A stretch of DNA of 7,548 nucleotides from Candidatus Thorarchaeota archaeon (GCA_016840825.1 JAEORN010000047.1:1-7548), one strand, 5' to 3'. Positions 1 to 5,665 are shown, numbered from the stretch's first letter. Notes: generated by a model not told the origin, from the letters alone. Program-made: numbers and translations.

Positions 1-310
1 CCCAACTCTCGCGCATTCCTTTCTGAAGACTTCGGACTATCTTGAGCATGCCAGCCATCTTTCTCTTCGGGATTTTTCGGAATTTCATTATTTGAGAACT
101 ACTTGCAGTATCAGCTGTAAATCCATCCGGAGGTTTCATGTGTGGATACTCATTTATGAAATACTCAAACCCTTCCTGCAATGCATCCTCACGGGCACAA
201 AACACACGGTCTCCAAACTCATCTCGTCGCTCAAGATAATCGAATTCCTTTGCTGAGAACATGGGATTTCTTCTTCTTGCATCCTTCACTAGTTTCTCTG
301 AACTTGTCAA
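1..310 (-). CDS. Unrecognised protein, N-terminal part, gene runs off the left edge
   Basis: An uninterrupted minus-strand frame of 103 codons runs from a TTG at 310 to the window edge, so the C-terminus is missing. The TTG is chosen because GAGGA stands 7 nt upstream. An in-frame ATG at 262 is the alternative, and an in-frame TGA lies upstream inside padR. The visible protein is hydrophilic and soluble-looking. It is rich in Lys, Arg and Glu (for example KDARRRNPMFSAKEFDYLERR near the start, and KFRKIPKRKMAGMLK near the cut end), with no signal peptide or membrane segment. I do not recognise the family. It begins 22 bp after the padR stop on the same strand, so the two are probably one transcript and this gene is a likely PadR target. 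That link is inferred from position only. Confidence 0.6.
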   Translation of the reverse strand, partial: MTSSEKLVKDARRRNPMFSAKEFDYLERRDEFGDRVFCAREDALQEGFEYFINEYPHMKPPDGFTADTASSSQIMKFRKIPKRKMAGMLKIVRSLQKGMRESW

Positions 311-332
311 TTCACATTCCTCATTTGATTTG

Positions 333-860
333 TTATCTTGATTTGATGCTCTTCAAAATCGCTTCAAGTTCATCTGCACTTCTTGAAACTACTTTCTCCA
401 CTCGCTTTGCTAATTCAGGATTCGAATCCTTATCGAATATCTCACTGATAGTCATCACTACATCAGATATTCTCATGAAGTATGTTCGGAAATGAGGATT
501 GTTTTGGAAGAGGTTGGTAAAAGGAAATTCAACAGAATCGAGCCTTTTACGAACTTCTTGCATGATATCATAGTGTTTCTCAAAGAATGAAGTCCCATTC
601 TCAGTTAATCGATATCTGTATACACCGTCCTCGACTGGTTGCTTTTCTATGAATCCGCTTTCATGCAATTTCTTTAGAACTGGATAGAGGGAGCCAGAAC
701 CGGGACGATATTCTCCCTCTGTTTCATACTCAATCTGGTCTGCTATCTCAGATCCAGACTTGGGTTTTTCTCTAAGCATCATGAGAACTTGATACCGTAA
801 GTATCCTCTTGGTACTCTTGCTGTCTGTTTGACCCATTTTGATATCGGTTTCTGTGACAT
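333..860 (-). CDS. PadR-family winged-helix transcriptional regulator
   Basis: A DNA-binding repressor of the PadR family, 175 aa from the ATG at 860. The N-terminal winged helix covers about residues 18-90. It shows the family signature: GYLRYQVLMML for helix 1, SGSEIADQI for helix 2, then RPGSGSLYPVLKKLHESGFI for the recognition helix, and a YRYRLTENG wing. The C-terminal half (about 95-175) is helical and charged, as expected for the PadR dimerisation part, and is long enough for a PF03551-type protein with an extended C-terminus. A TTG at 875 would add five residues but has no ribosome site. GAGTGAT sits upstream of the ATG. The promoter holds PadR-type operators (see 878-917), so it probably represses itself and the gene behind it. 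PadR proteins often sense small hydrophobic or phenolic ligands, but nothing here identifies the ligand. Confidence 0.9.
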   Translation of the reverse strand: MSQKPISKWVKQTARVPRGYLRYQVLMMLREKPKSGSEIADQIEYETEGEYRPGSGSLYPVLKKLHESGFIEKQPVEDGVYRYRLTENGTSFFEKHYDIMQEVRKRLDSVEFPFTNLFQNNPHFRTYFMRISDVVMTISEIFDKDSNPELAKRVEKVVSRSADELEAILKSIKSR

Positions 861-877
861 GTTTGAATCACTCAAGT

Positions 878-893
878 ATGTCGTTTACTACGT
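878..893. promoter_or_regulatory. Secondary PadR-type operator, imperfect
   Basis: ATGTCGTTTACTACGT matches ATGT-N8-ACAT except for one base in the right half. Its left half ATGTCGTT is identical to that of the perfect palindrome and starts exactly 24 bp from it. It falls on the predicted transcription start of padR. This suggests cooperative binding of two dimers, which is inference. Confidence 0.5.
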
Positions 894-901
894 ATTTAGC
901 G

Positions 902-917
902 ATGTCGTTAACGACAT
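902..917. promoter_or_regulatory. Perfect 16-bp palindromic PadR operator
   Basis: ATGTCGTTAACGACAT is its own reverse complement and fits the ATGT-N8-ACAT form described for PadR-family operators. It lies between the padR TATA box and the predicted transcription start, overlapping the TATA edge by two bases, where a bound repressor would block initiation. Confidence 0.7.
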
Positions 918-922
918 ATAAA
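916..922 (-). promoter_or_regulatory. TATA box of padR
   Basis: On the minus strand GTTTATATG is an archaeal-type TATA element. Its centre near 919 predicts a start of transcription near 892-894, giving a leader of about 32 nt before the ATG at 860. Confidence 0.45.
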
Positions 923-968
923 CATATGCTCGACTACTGTGAAAAAAGATGCAATGTTGTCGTTAGTA

Positions 969-1115
969 CTAAGGTGTTAGACGGTCTCTGTCACGTGGCA
1001 AGAGTGTTACTGCTCTAACGTTATCGATTCCCAGAAGCTGCATTGGTGATAGTTCCTTCTCTATTCTGAAAGTCTGCATTAAGCTGACAAAACCCATTCT
1101 AATGCTCGTGCATTA
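969..1115 (-). pseudogene. Remnant of an aspS-like 3' end (second aspartyl-tRNA synthetase copy)
   Basis: The minus frame ending in TAG at 969-971 reads MQLLGIDNVRAV followed by TLLPRDRDRLTP. This matches the C-terminus of the intact AspRS at 1528-2955 at 21 of 24 residues (differences V/I, A/E, V/A). It corresponds to the end of class II motif 3 and the C-terminal PRDxxRLTP tail. Most DNA differences between the two copies are synonymous (for example the codons for the five Leu and for Arg and Pro), so the copy diverged while still under protein selection and then decayed. Upstream of MQLL the match fades quickly, and the frame is closed by TAA at 1113-1115. A 42-codon ORF from ATG 1097 is possible but lacks any catalytic part. 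It is not a recent tandem copy. It may descend from an ancient duplication or an acquired homologue. Confidence 0.8.
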
Positions 1116-1143
1116 AGAGAGAGCATTATCAGGAAGTTTCTAA

Positions 1144-1171
1144 GAAAAAGGCAGAGGGCTATTCAGCCCTC
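1144..1171 (-). terminator. Intrinsic terminator after the small membrane-protein gene
   Basis: GAGGGCT (1154-1160) and AGCCCTC (1165-1171) form a perfect 7-bp stem with a 4-nt loop. On the minus strand the stem is followed within three bases by CTTTTTCTT. It begins 21 bp past the stop of the gene at 1192. Confidence 0.7.
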
Positions 1172-1191
1172 AAAACGTATTAATCAGAAAC

Positions 1192-1410
1192 TCATTTACC
1201 TGTACTGGGTACTAGTTCTGAGAGGATATAGAATCCAATGAATCCACATACTAACGCCAGACCCATGAAGAATACAATCATGTACGGGATGCTTAGATTA
1301 GTTGTCGTTGTAGTGTTAATGAATGCAATCATCTCTGAAGCAACAACACCAAGATAGATAGACAGCAAAATCAAAGTTCCACTCAAAGATACTTTCAATC
1401 TTACTCCCAT
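1192..1410 (-). CDS. Small two-helix membrane protein, unknown function
   Basis: A 72-residue protein from ATG 1410. Two hydrophobic stretches are visible: about residues 8-29 (VSLSGTLILLSIYLGVVAS) and about 43-65 (IPYMIVFFMGLALVCGFIG), separated by a short Thr-rich loop with five consecutive Thr. The N-terminus has Arg and Lys before helix 1. The start is set by GAGGTGA 8 nt upstream, the best ribosome site in this region, and by TATATT at 1449-1454, which would place transcription start just before it. Longer versions from ATG 1464 or TTG 1473 lack a ribosome site and would cover the TATA box. I do not recognise a family. It sits 117 bp after aspS on the same strand but appears to have its own promoter, and it ends at a clear terminator. 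Confidence 0.65.
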   Translation of the reverse strand: MGVRLKVSLSGTLILLSIYLGVVASEMIAFINTTTTTNLSIPYMIVFFMGLALVCGFIGFYILSELVPSTGK

Positions 1411-1418
1411 AGGCAATT

Positions 1419-1429
1419 TCACCTCACCT
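1419..1429 (-). promoter_or_regulatory. Ribosome binding site that sets the start at 1410
   Basis: On the minus strand AGGTGAGGTGA is a doubled Shine-Dalgarno-like sequence. The proximal GAGGTGA (1419-1425) is spaced 8 nt from ATG 1410. Neither upstream in-frame start has a comparable site. Confidence 0.55.
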
Positions 1430-1448
1430 ACGGCGCCTCTTCTGAAAG

Positions 1449-1454
1449 AATATA
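1449..1454 (-). promoter_or_regulatory. TATA-like element of the small membrane-protein gene
   Basis: AAAACC TATATT on the minus strand resembles a BRE plus TATA box. Its centre is about 41 bp from ATG 1410, which leaves a short leader containing the Shine-Dalgarno site. Confidence 0.35.
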
Positions 1455-1527
1455 GGTTTTCCATTCGTAGCAATCAATTCAGTAATCAGATTCTTTTTGC
1501 AAACTGGTAGGGAAAAGATGTGATCAC

Positions 1528-2955
1528 TTAGGGTGTGAGTCTATCTCTGTCACGAGGCAGCAATGTGGCTTCTCGAATGTTGTCAATACCTAGTAGCTGC
1601 ATCGTCAATCTTTCGACGCCAAGACCTAGCCCGCCATGCGGAGGAGCGCCATACTTGAAAGGATCCAAGTAGAAACTGAAATCCTTTGGATTGAATCCTT
1701 TTGCCTTGAAGCGTTCGACAAGAAGGTCGTAGAGATGTATCCTCTGACCCCCAGTTGTGATTTCCATTCCCTTGTAAGTGAGGTCGAAGCTCTCAGTCAT
1801 ACCTTCATCAGTCATGCTTGGCATCGTGTAAGCAGGGCGAAGTTCTAAGGGATAGTGCGTGATGAAGACCATATCAGTCCCGAATTTTTCAGGAAATAGT
1901 TTCCCCAATAGCTGCTCACTCTCGGGATCAAGGTCATCAGTGGGTGCCAAATCTTTCCCCGCTTTATTTAGAAGATTAATCACCTCAGCATACTTCACCC
2001 TCTTGAAAGGCACCTTTGGGACAATAAGGTCTACATTAAGCAGGGCGAGCTCCTGAGCTGCAGCCTTCTTTGTCTTTTCAAAGGAGTAGTTGAGCATTTT
2101 TTCTTCCATCTTCATGACATCCTCTACTCCACTTATCCAAGCCATTTCAAAGTCAAATGACGTATACTCATTCACGTGGCGGCGCGTGTTGTGTTTCTCA
2201 GCTCTGAAGACAGGAGCAATCTCAAAGACCCTACCAAATCCTGCTAGAAGCATCAGTTGCTTGTAGAACTGTGGACTCTGAGCAAGGTATGCCTTTTTCT
2301 CAAAATACTTCACCTCAAAGAGGTTGGCACCACCTTCCGTGGCTTCTGCGACAAGCTTAGGGGTGTGTATCTCAACAAAATCGTTCTTTTCAAGAAACTC
2401 TCTGGCATAACGTACTAGACTATGCTGAACCCTGAAGATTGCGTTTATTGTTGGCTTTCTGAGATCGAGTATGCGATGATTGAGGCGCGTATCTAAATCA
2501 ATGTCAACCTTGCCCTCAACAACATCGATGGGAAGGCGATCAGCAGTATTCAAAATGCTAATTCTCGTTGGTATCACTTCGACTCCATTAGGTGCCTGTT
2601 CCGAAGCAACAACTTTTCCATGCACAGCTACCGCACACTCAGGTTTTAGCTGACCAGCTACATCAAAAACCTCCTCAGAGACCTTCTTCTGCGGTATAGT
2701 AACCTGAACAGTCCCGTGTTCATCTCGTAAAACAAGAAACTTGATCTTTCCCTTATCACGCAGGATGTGAGCCCAACCCATAAGTACGACTGGAGTGTCT
2801 GCAAGTTCTGGTGTTATTTGATTGCTAAAGTGAGTACGTCGGTCTTTGCCAATTGGTACAACACCTGCTGCTTTATAGTAGTCCATACGATACGCCTCAA
2901 TCTGATTACTATCAATCGGAGCGTGGTAGATTATGAGGCTTTTGGAGAGGCTCAT
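1528..2955 (-). CDS. aspS: Aspartyl-tRNA synthetase, archaeal type, probably non-discriminating
   Basis: This class II enzyme charges tRNA(Asp) with aspartate in the cytoplasm. Residues about 40-140 are the OB-fold anticodon-binding domain (GWAHILRDKGKIKFLVLRD) and about 160-475 the catalytic core. Motif 1 is near 187-200. Motif 2 is FRAEKHNTRRHVNEYTSFDFE (250-270). The aspartate-binding region includes QSPQFYKQ (227-234). Motif 3 is GGLGLGVERL (441-450), and the PRDRDRLTP tail ends the protein. His63 and Pro122 align with the positions that mark non-discriminating archaeal AspRS, which also charges tRNA(Asn). That alignment was made from memory. Archaeal homologues are about 430-440 aa. An ATG at 2886 (452 aa) has GAGG 8 nt upstream and is probably the better start, whereas the ATG at 2955 has no ribosome site. 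The gene is complete and intact. Confidence 0.95.
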   Translation of the reverse strand: MSLSKSLIIYHAPIDSNQIEAYRMDYYKAAGVVPIGKDRRTHFSNQITPELADTPVVLMGWAHILRDKGKIKFLVLRDEHGTVQVTIPQKKVSEEVFDVAGQLKPECAVAVHGKVVASEQAPNGVEVIPTRISILNTADRLPIDVVEGKVDIDLDTRLNHRILDLRKPTINAIFRVQHSLVRYAREFLEKNDFVEIHTPKLVAEATEGGANLFEVKYFEKKAYLAQSPQFYKQLMLLAGFGRVFEIAPVFRAEKHNTRRHVNEYTSFDFEMAWISGVEDVMKMEEKMLNYSFEKTKKAAAQELALLNVDLIVPKVPFKRVKYAEVINLLNKAGKDLAPTDDLDPESEQLLGKLFPEKFGTDMVFITHYPLELRPAYTMPSMTDEGMTESFDLTYKGMEITTGGQRIHLYDLLVERFKAKGFNPKDFSFYLDPFKYGAPPHGGLGLGVERLTMQLLGIDNIREATLLPRDRDRLTP

Positions 2956-2966
2956 CAGAGGAAGTT

Positions 2967-2999
2967 GAAGATGGTCTGATGAATCTAAAGACCATCTTC
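2967..2999. repeat. Perfect 11-bp inverted repeat upstream of aspS
   Basis: GAAGATGGTCT (2967-2977) and AGACCATCTTC (2989-2999) are exact reverse complements around an 11-nt spacer, so the half-sites are 22 bp apart centre to centre. The repeat lies between the stop of the winged-helix gene (3015) and the aspS start. On the minus strand it is not followed by a T-tract, so it is a poor terminator for that strand. TTTAGATT in the spacer could be a weak TATA box for aspS. An operator or an RNA stem-loop are both possible. Confidence 0.6.
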
Positions 3000-3014
3000 T
3001 GTTTTCTTGTCCTA

Positions 3015-3273
3015 CTACATGGGCGCCTGCACCAGCTCGTAGACCCTCTCCCGCGCATCCTCTAGATGCTCTGCTTCCTGAATCAGTCCTAAGGCCTTTA
3101 GTCTACTGAGACCATAGTTGACTGTACGAGGGGGCAGATATGTCGTGCTTATCAGGTCTTGCCGGGTCATCCGGCGCCTACCCTTAAGAAGCACGTAGAG
3201 GAACTTTGCAGAAGGAGGCAGCGATAAGAACGAGCGTCTGGCAAACGTGATCCCACCTATAGATTATTGCCAT
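3015..3273 (-). pseudogene. MarR/ArsR-like winged-helix regulator with an apparent +1 frameshift
   Basis: ATG 3273 has a strong GGAGGT site 9 nt upstream and opens with MAIIYRWDHVCQTLVL, but that frame stops at TAA 3184-3186. One base further on, a second frame without a usable start continues as SLPPSAKFLYVLLKG, then MTRQDLISTTYLPPRTVNYG, then LSRLKALGLIQEAEHLEDAR and ERVYELVQAPM, ending at a double TAG (3015). Joined by skipping one base between about 3218 and 3240, the product is about 85 aa. It is a complete winged helix: helix 1 PPSAKFLYVLL, helix 2 TRQDLI, recognition helix PPRTVNYGLSRLKALGLI, and a wing. The product would be a small DNA-binding protein. The break may be a real mutation, an assembly error, or a programmed shift. 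It lies just upstream of aspS, which it might regulate. Confidence 0.65.
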
Positions 3274-3282
3274 GAGTTTTAT

Positions 3283-3288
3283 ACCTCC
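3283..3288 (-). promoter_or_regulatory. Shine-Dalgarno site of the winged-helix gene
   Basis: GGAGGT on the minus strand, 9 nt before ATG 3273. It fixes the start of the frameshifted gene in the frame that later stops early. TATAAAA overlaps it at 3277-3283, and GATTTATC at 3321-3328 is a better placed TATA candidate for a leader that contains this site. Confidence 0.5.
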
Positions 3289-3429
3289 ATTTGATTTGTG
3301 TATTGAAACTTCTATTGATTGATAAATCTTGACATTTGAGTCTTTCAAAAACTGAGAGAGCAAGGAATGAAGTCATAGACAGGCTATTTGCTTGGTTTCA
3401 GAAGACAATAAAGGGCTGATAAGGCAACT

Positions 3430-4701
3430 TTATGGGACAGGAACTTGCTCTTCAACAGCAGGCATACTAGGTCTCTCATTCGCTAGCCAGAAATCTATAA
3501 TCTTCTCGAGTAGATCAGAAATACCTTGACCAGTGACACTAGAAGTTTCTATAAAGAAGAGTGGATGAGCCTGATTCTTGCCCCCTATTTTCCTTGCCAT
3601 ATGATCACAGAATTCTTGAGCTTCTTCAGTGGTCACAGGGGCGTCCATTTCATCTTCATCATCAAAGACAGGATGATCCCGCAAGTCAGTCTTGTTTCCA
3701 ACGATGATTATGGGAGGGGGTATCAAGAACGTGTTTGTGACCTCACGTATCCAAAAGTCAAGACTGTCGAAACTCCATCTATCTGCTACTGAATAGACAA
3801 GTACTACAATACCTGTTCCTGTATAGAACTCTGTTTTTGGTATCTTGTTCTCCAAGCCTTGAGGGAAGGTCCACGCATCAAGTCGAAAGTTCTGATCGTT
3901 AAATCCTATGATGTTACTGTGTGCAGGTGTTTGAGCATCTGAGATATTTTGAGATTTACTATCGTTGGTTATCTTCAGATTGCATTCAAAGAGGATGCTC
4001 TTTATCCCGACTCCACGTTCACCAAGGAAAAGCACTTTCAAATCAAGTAGTTCAGAGGGTACCTCTACGTGTACACTTTCAGCCTCGGCAAGATCTTCCA
4101 ACTGCCCTACTGCCTCAGGATCATCCCAGATGAATTTCTGAGCCTTCTTCGTTTCAGATGTTGACTCAGTCCTTGGTGTTGGAGTACTGACGGGAATATT
4201 TTCTGAGTGGAATGAGTATATTAGCCCAGTTACTTCTTCGCTCAAAGGCAGGTCCCAAATACTCACTTTCTCCTCCGCTTGAATCTCGAGCTCTACACTG
4301 TCTAGAATCTCCATTTTTGCAACATCTTGAATTGGCGAGTGAATCAATAGACTTCTTGTGATTTCCTCAGGAACATCAGATGAACGGAATGGTGACAAGA
4401 ACTCATCTTTCAGTGAGTCGAGAGCAGTTAGTGTCCTTGAAAGTTCAAGTAAATCTTCCTTTGTTAATTGCTCTTCGCCTGGGATTCGTTCAACCTCAGG
4501 GAGACCAATCCTTTTCAAAATAAACTTGAGAATCGTTGCTGGAACGTTAAATCCTCTCAAATAGGTAAAACGTTGAACTTCCTCCATGACATCCCTGAAA
4601 GACCTACCGGTATATTTGATTCTCTTGACCACACCTTCGTGGGAGATATACACTCGGTCTACCTTGGAGCTTATCTCCAAGTTTGTTCCTGGGATCTGCA
4701 T
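3430..4701 (-). CDS. Ras/Rag-like small-GTPase-domain protein with degenerate G1-G3 and a long unknown N-terminal region
   Basis: A 423-aa protein. Residues about 1-215 match no domain I recognise; they are charged and mixed helix/strand, with a low-complexity Ser/Thr/Pro linker near 170-185. Residues about 219-408 are a small-GTPase fold. Strand 1 LKVLFLG leads to GERGVGIKS (227-235), where a normal loop would read GxxGVGK[T/S]S. The essential Lys is Ile233 and the Mg-binding Thr/Ser is Lys234. The switch I TIG is IIG (264-266), and the usual WDxxGQ is WTFPQG (277-282). By contrast G4 NKTD (336-339) and G5 ETSS (385-388) are intact. It may bind guanine nucleotide weakly or not at all, and is unlikely to hydrolyse GTP normally. 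The start is ATG 4701, because an in-frame TAA lies two codons upstream. It is divergent from the LRR gene. Confidence 0.85.
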   Translation of the reverse strand: MQIPGTNLEISSKVDRVYISHEGVVKRIKYTGRSFRDVMEEVQRFTYLRGFNVPATILKFILKRIGLPEVERIPGEEQLTKEDLLELSRTLTALDSLKDEFLSPFRSSDVPEEITRSLLIHSPIQDVAKMEILDSVELEIQAEEKVSIWDLPLSEEVTGLIYSFHSENIPVSTPTPRTESTSETKKAQKFIWDDPEAVGQLEDLAEAESVHVEVPSELLDLKVLFLGERGVGIKSILFECNLKITNDSKSQNISDAQTPAHSNIIGFNDQNFRLDAWTFPQGLENKIPKTEFYTGTGIVVLVYSVADRWSFDSLDFWIREVTNTFLIPPPIIIVGNKTDLRDHPVFDDEDEMDAPVTTEEAQEFCDHMARKIGGKNQAHPLFFIETSSVTGQGISDLLEKIIDFWLANERPSMPAVEEQVPVP

Positions 4702-4723
4702 TGCTTAGACAACCACGCCTCAA

Positions 4724-4741
4724 TGTATCTAATAAGATACA
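4724..4741. repeat. Short inverted repeat in the GTPase promoter
   Basis: TGTATCT and AGATACA form 7-bp arms around AATA, between the AT-rich TATA region of the GTPase-like gene (about 4743-4753, ATATTATATT on the minus strand) and its start codon. The position suits an operator. The arms are AT-rich, so chance is possible. Confidence 0.35.
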
Positions 4742-4742
4742 A

Positions 4743-4753
4743 TATAATATATT
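4743..4753 (-). promoter_or_regulatory. TATA region of the GTPase-like gene
   Basis: AATATATTATATTG on the minus strand gives a TATA box whose centre predicts transcription start near 4722, about 21 nt before ATG 4701. The 4702-4933 gap is the divergent promoter region for this gene and the LRR gene. Beyond these elements I see nothing else in it. Confidence 0.45.
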
Positions 4754-4933
4754 TGAATATTATTGCATATTAAATCTTCTCATACATCCTTCGGCCTTAT
4801 TTTCGGAATTTTCTAATCTATTCTTAGCACTCTCTACGGGTTGTGGGATATTGAAGACTTACAAAGCGCCAAATATTGAAATTCATTGATGCGTTCTATC
4901 ATATCATAGGACGAATCTATAGAGGTTGTCACA

Positions 4934-5563
4934 TTGAGCATGATAGAATTACAAGCAACACTATCAGATGGAAAGACAGAGGTGTTGTCAATAGATCCAT
5001 CTTCAACTGTGGTAGATCTATCAAACAAATCCATTGTTGCCCTTGATATAAGCTCTCTAGATAGTGTCGATAACTTGGAAGAGCTTAATCTGAGTGGAAA
5101 TCGCTTTATGTCAATTGACTTGAGTGTCTTGGCGTTTTGTTCCTCGATACGCATTCTAAGACTTGACCATAACAACCTCAGAATTCTCGATTTGAGCCCT
5201 GTAAACTATTGTGAGAAACTTGAGAGGATGGATTTGAGCTTCAACCAGATGCTCAGGATAGAACTCAATCCATTATCTAACTGCAAGAATCTAATATCAC
5301 TTAACCTAATGGACAATCGCCTTATGATTCTAGATCTAAATCCCATCTCAAAATGCGCTAGGCTAGAGGAGCTGAATCTCCTTGGGAATCCAATCAAACG
5401 ACTTGATTTGACCCCGCTCTATATGTGTGCCGCACTACAATCTCTCATAGTGCCAGAAAGTGCAAGACTGATTTCAAGACTAAGACAGGAAATTGAGATT
5501 CTTATACCTCCTGCGCTACATGGATTGATTGCCGCAAATCGTATTGAGTTTATAGCTGATTGA
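4934..5563 (+). CDS. Leucine-rich-repeat protein with a cysteine every 24 residues
   Basis: A 209-aa cytoplasmic-looking protein without signal peptide or membrane segment. After a short N-terminal strand region there are six to seven LRR units (about residues 25-175) with the pattern LxxLxLxxNxLxxLDLxPLxxC. Five full units are exactly 24 residues long, and Cys69, Cys93, Cys117, Cys141 and Cys165 fall at the same position in each. This gives a cysteine ladder at one face or turn of the solenoid. The last about 34 residues (from SARLISRLRQ) form a helical cap. LRR solenoids are protein-binding scaffolds. A TTG start at 4934 is used because GAGGT lies 7 nt upstream; ATG 4940 is the alternative. 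It diverges from the GTPase-like gene, so a regulator and GTPase pairing is conceivable but not shown. Confidence 0.85.
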   Translation: MSMIELQATLSDGKTEVLSIDPSSTVVDLSNKSIVALDISSLDSVDNLEELNLSGNRFMSIDLSVLAFCSSIRILRLDHNNLRILDLSPVNYCEKLERMDLSFNQMLRIELNPLSNCKNLISLNLMDNRLMILDLNPISKCARLEELNLLGNPIKRLDLTPLYMCAALQSLIVPESARLISRLRQEIEILIPPALHGLIAANRIEFIAD

Positions 5564-5606
5564 GCCTTTGTCAGATGTATTGTTGAATATACTAAATTAT
5601 CTTATC

Positions 5607-5614
5607 TTATATTG
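5607..5614 (+). promoter_or_regulatory. TATA box of the secreted surface protein
   Basis: TTATATTG lies 59 bp before ATG 5666 and 44 bp before GTG 5651. It predicts transcription start near 5637 and a short leader. The 87-bp gap from the LRR stop has no hairpin terminator. Confidence 0.4.
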
Positions 5615-5665
5615 TATAGATAGTTCCGCGTTTGATTTCAGTGGTTAGTAGTGGATGTCATCAAT

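Noticed and set aside
415..430. GGATTCGAATCC, reminiscent of a tRNA T-loop
   Set aside because: It is inside the padR coding frame, and no acceptor, D or anticodon arms can be built around it.
181..495. Plus-strand open frame of 104 codons over the padR 3' end
   Set aside because: It lies antisense to padR and the partial left-edge gene, both with better coding character. Its composition looks like a reverse-frame shadow.
1075..1117. Direct repeat TGCATTAAG at 1075-1083 and 1109-1117
   Set aside because: Two 9-bp AT-rich copies are too short to call an insertion or duplication scar.
1101..1127. AATGCTC/GAGCATT inverted repeat near the aspS remnant
   Set aside because: Arms are only 7 bp with a 13-nt loop and no T-tract. 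The region is decaying DNA, so chance is the simplest explanation.
4834..5175. Minus-strand open frame of 113 codons over the LRR gene start
   Set aside because: It is antisense to the LRR repeats, and its Ser/Leu/Arg-rich make-up is what the reverse of an LRR coding frame gives.
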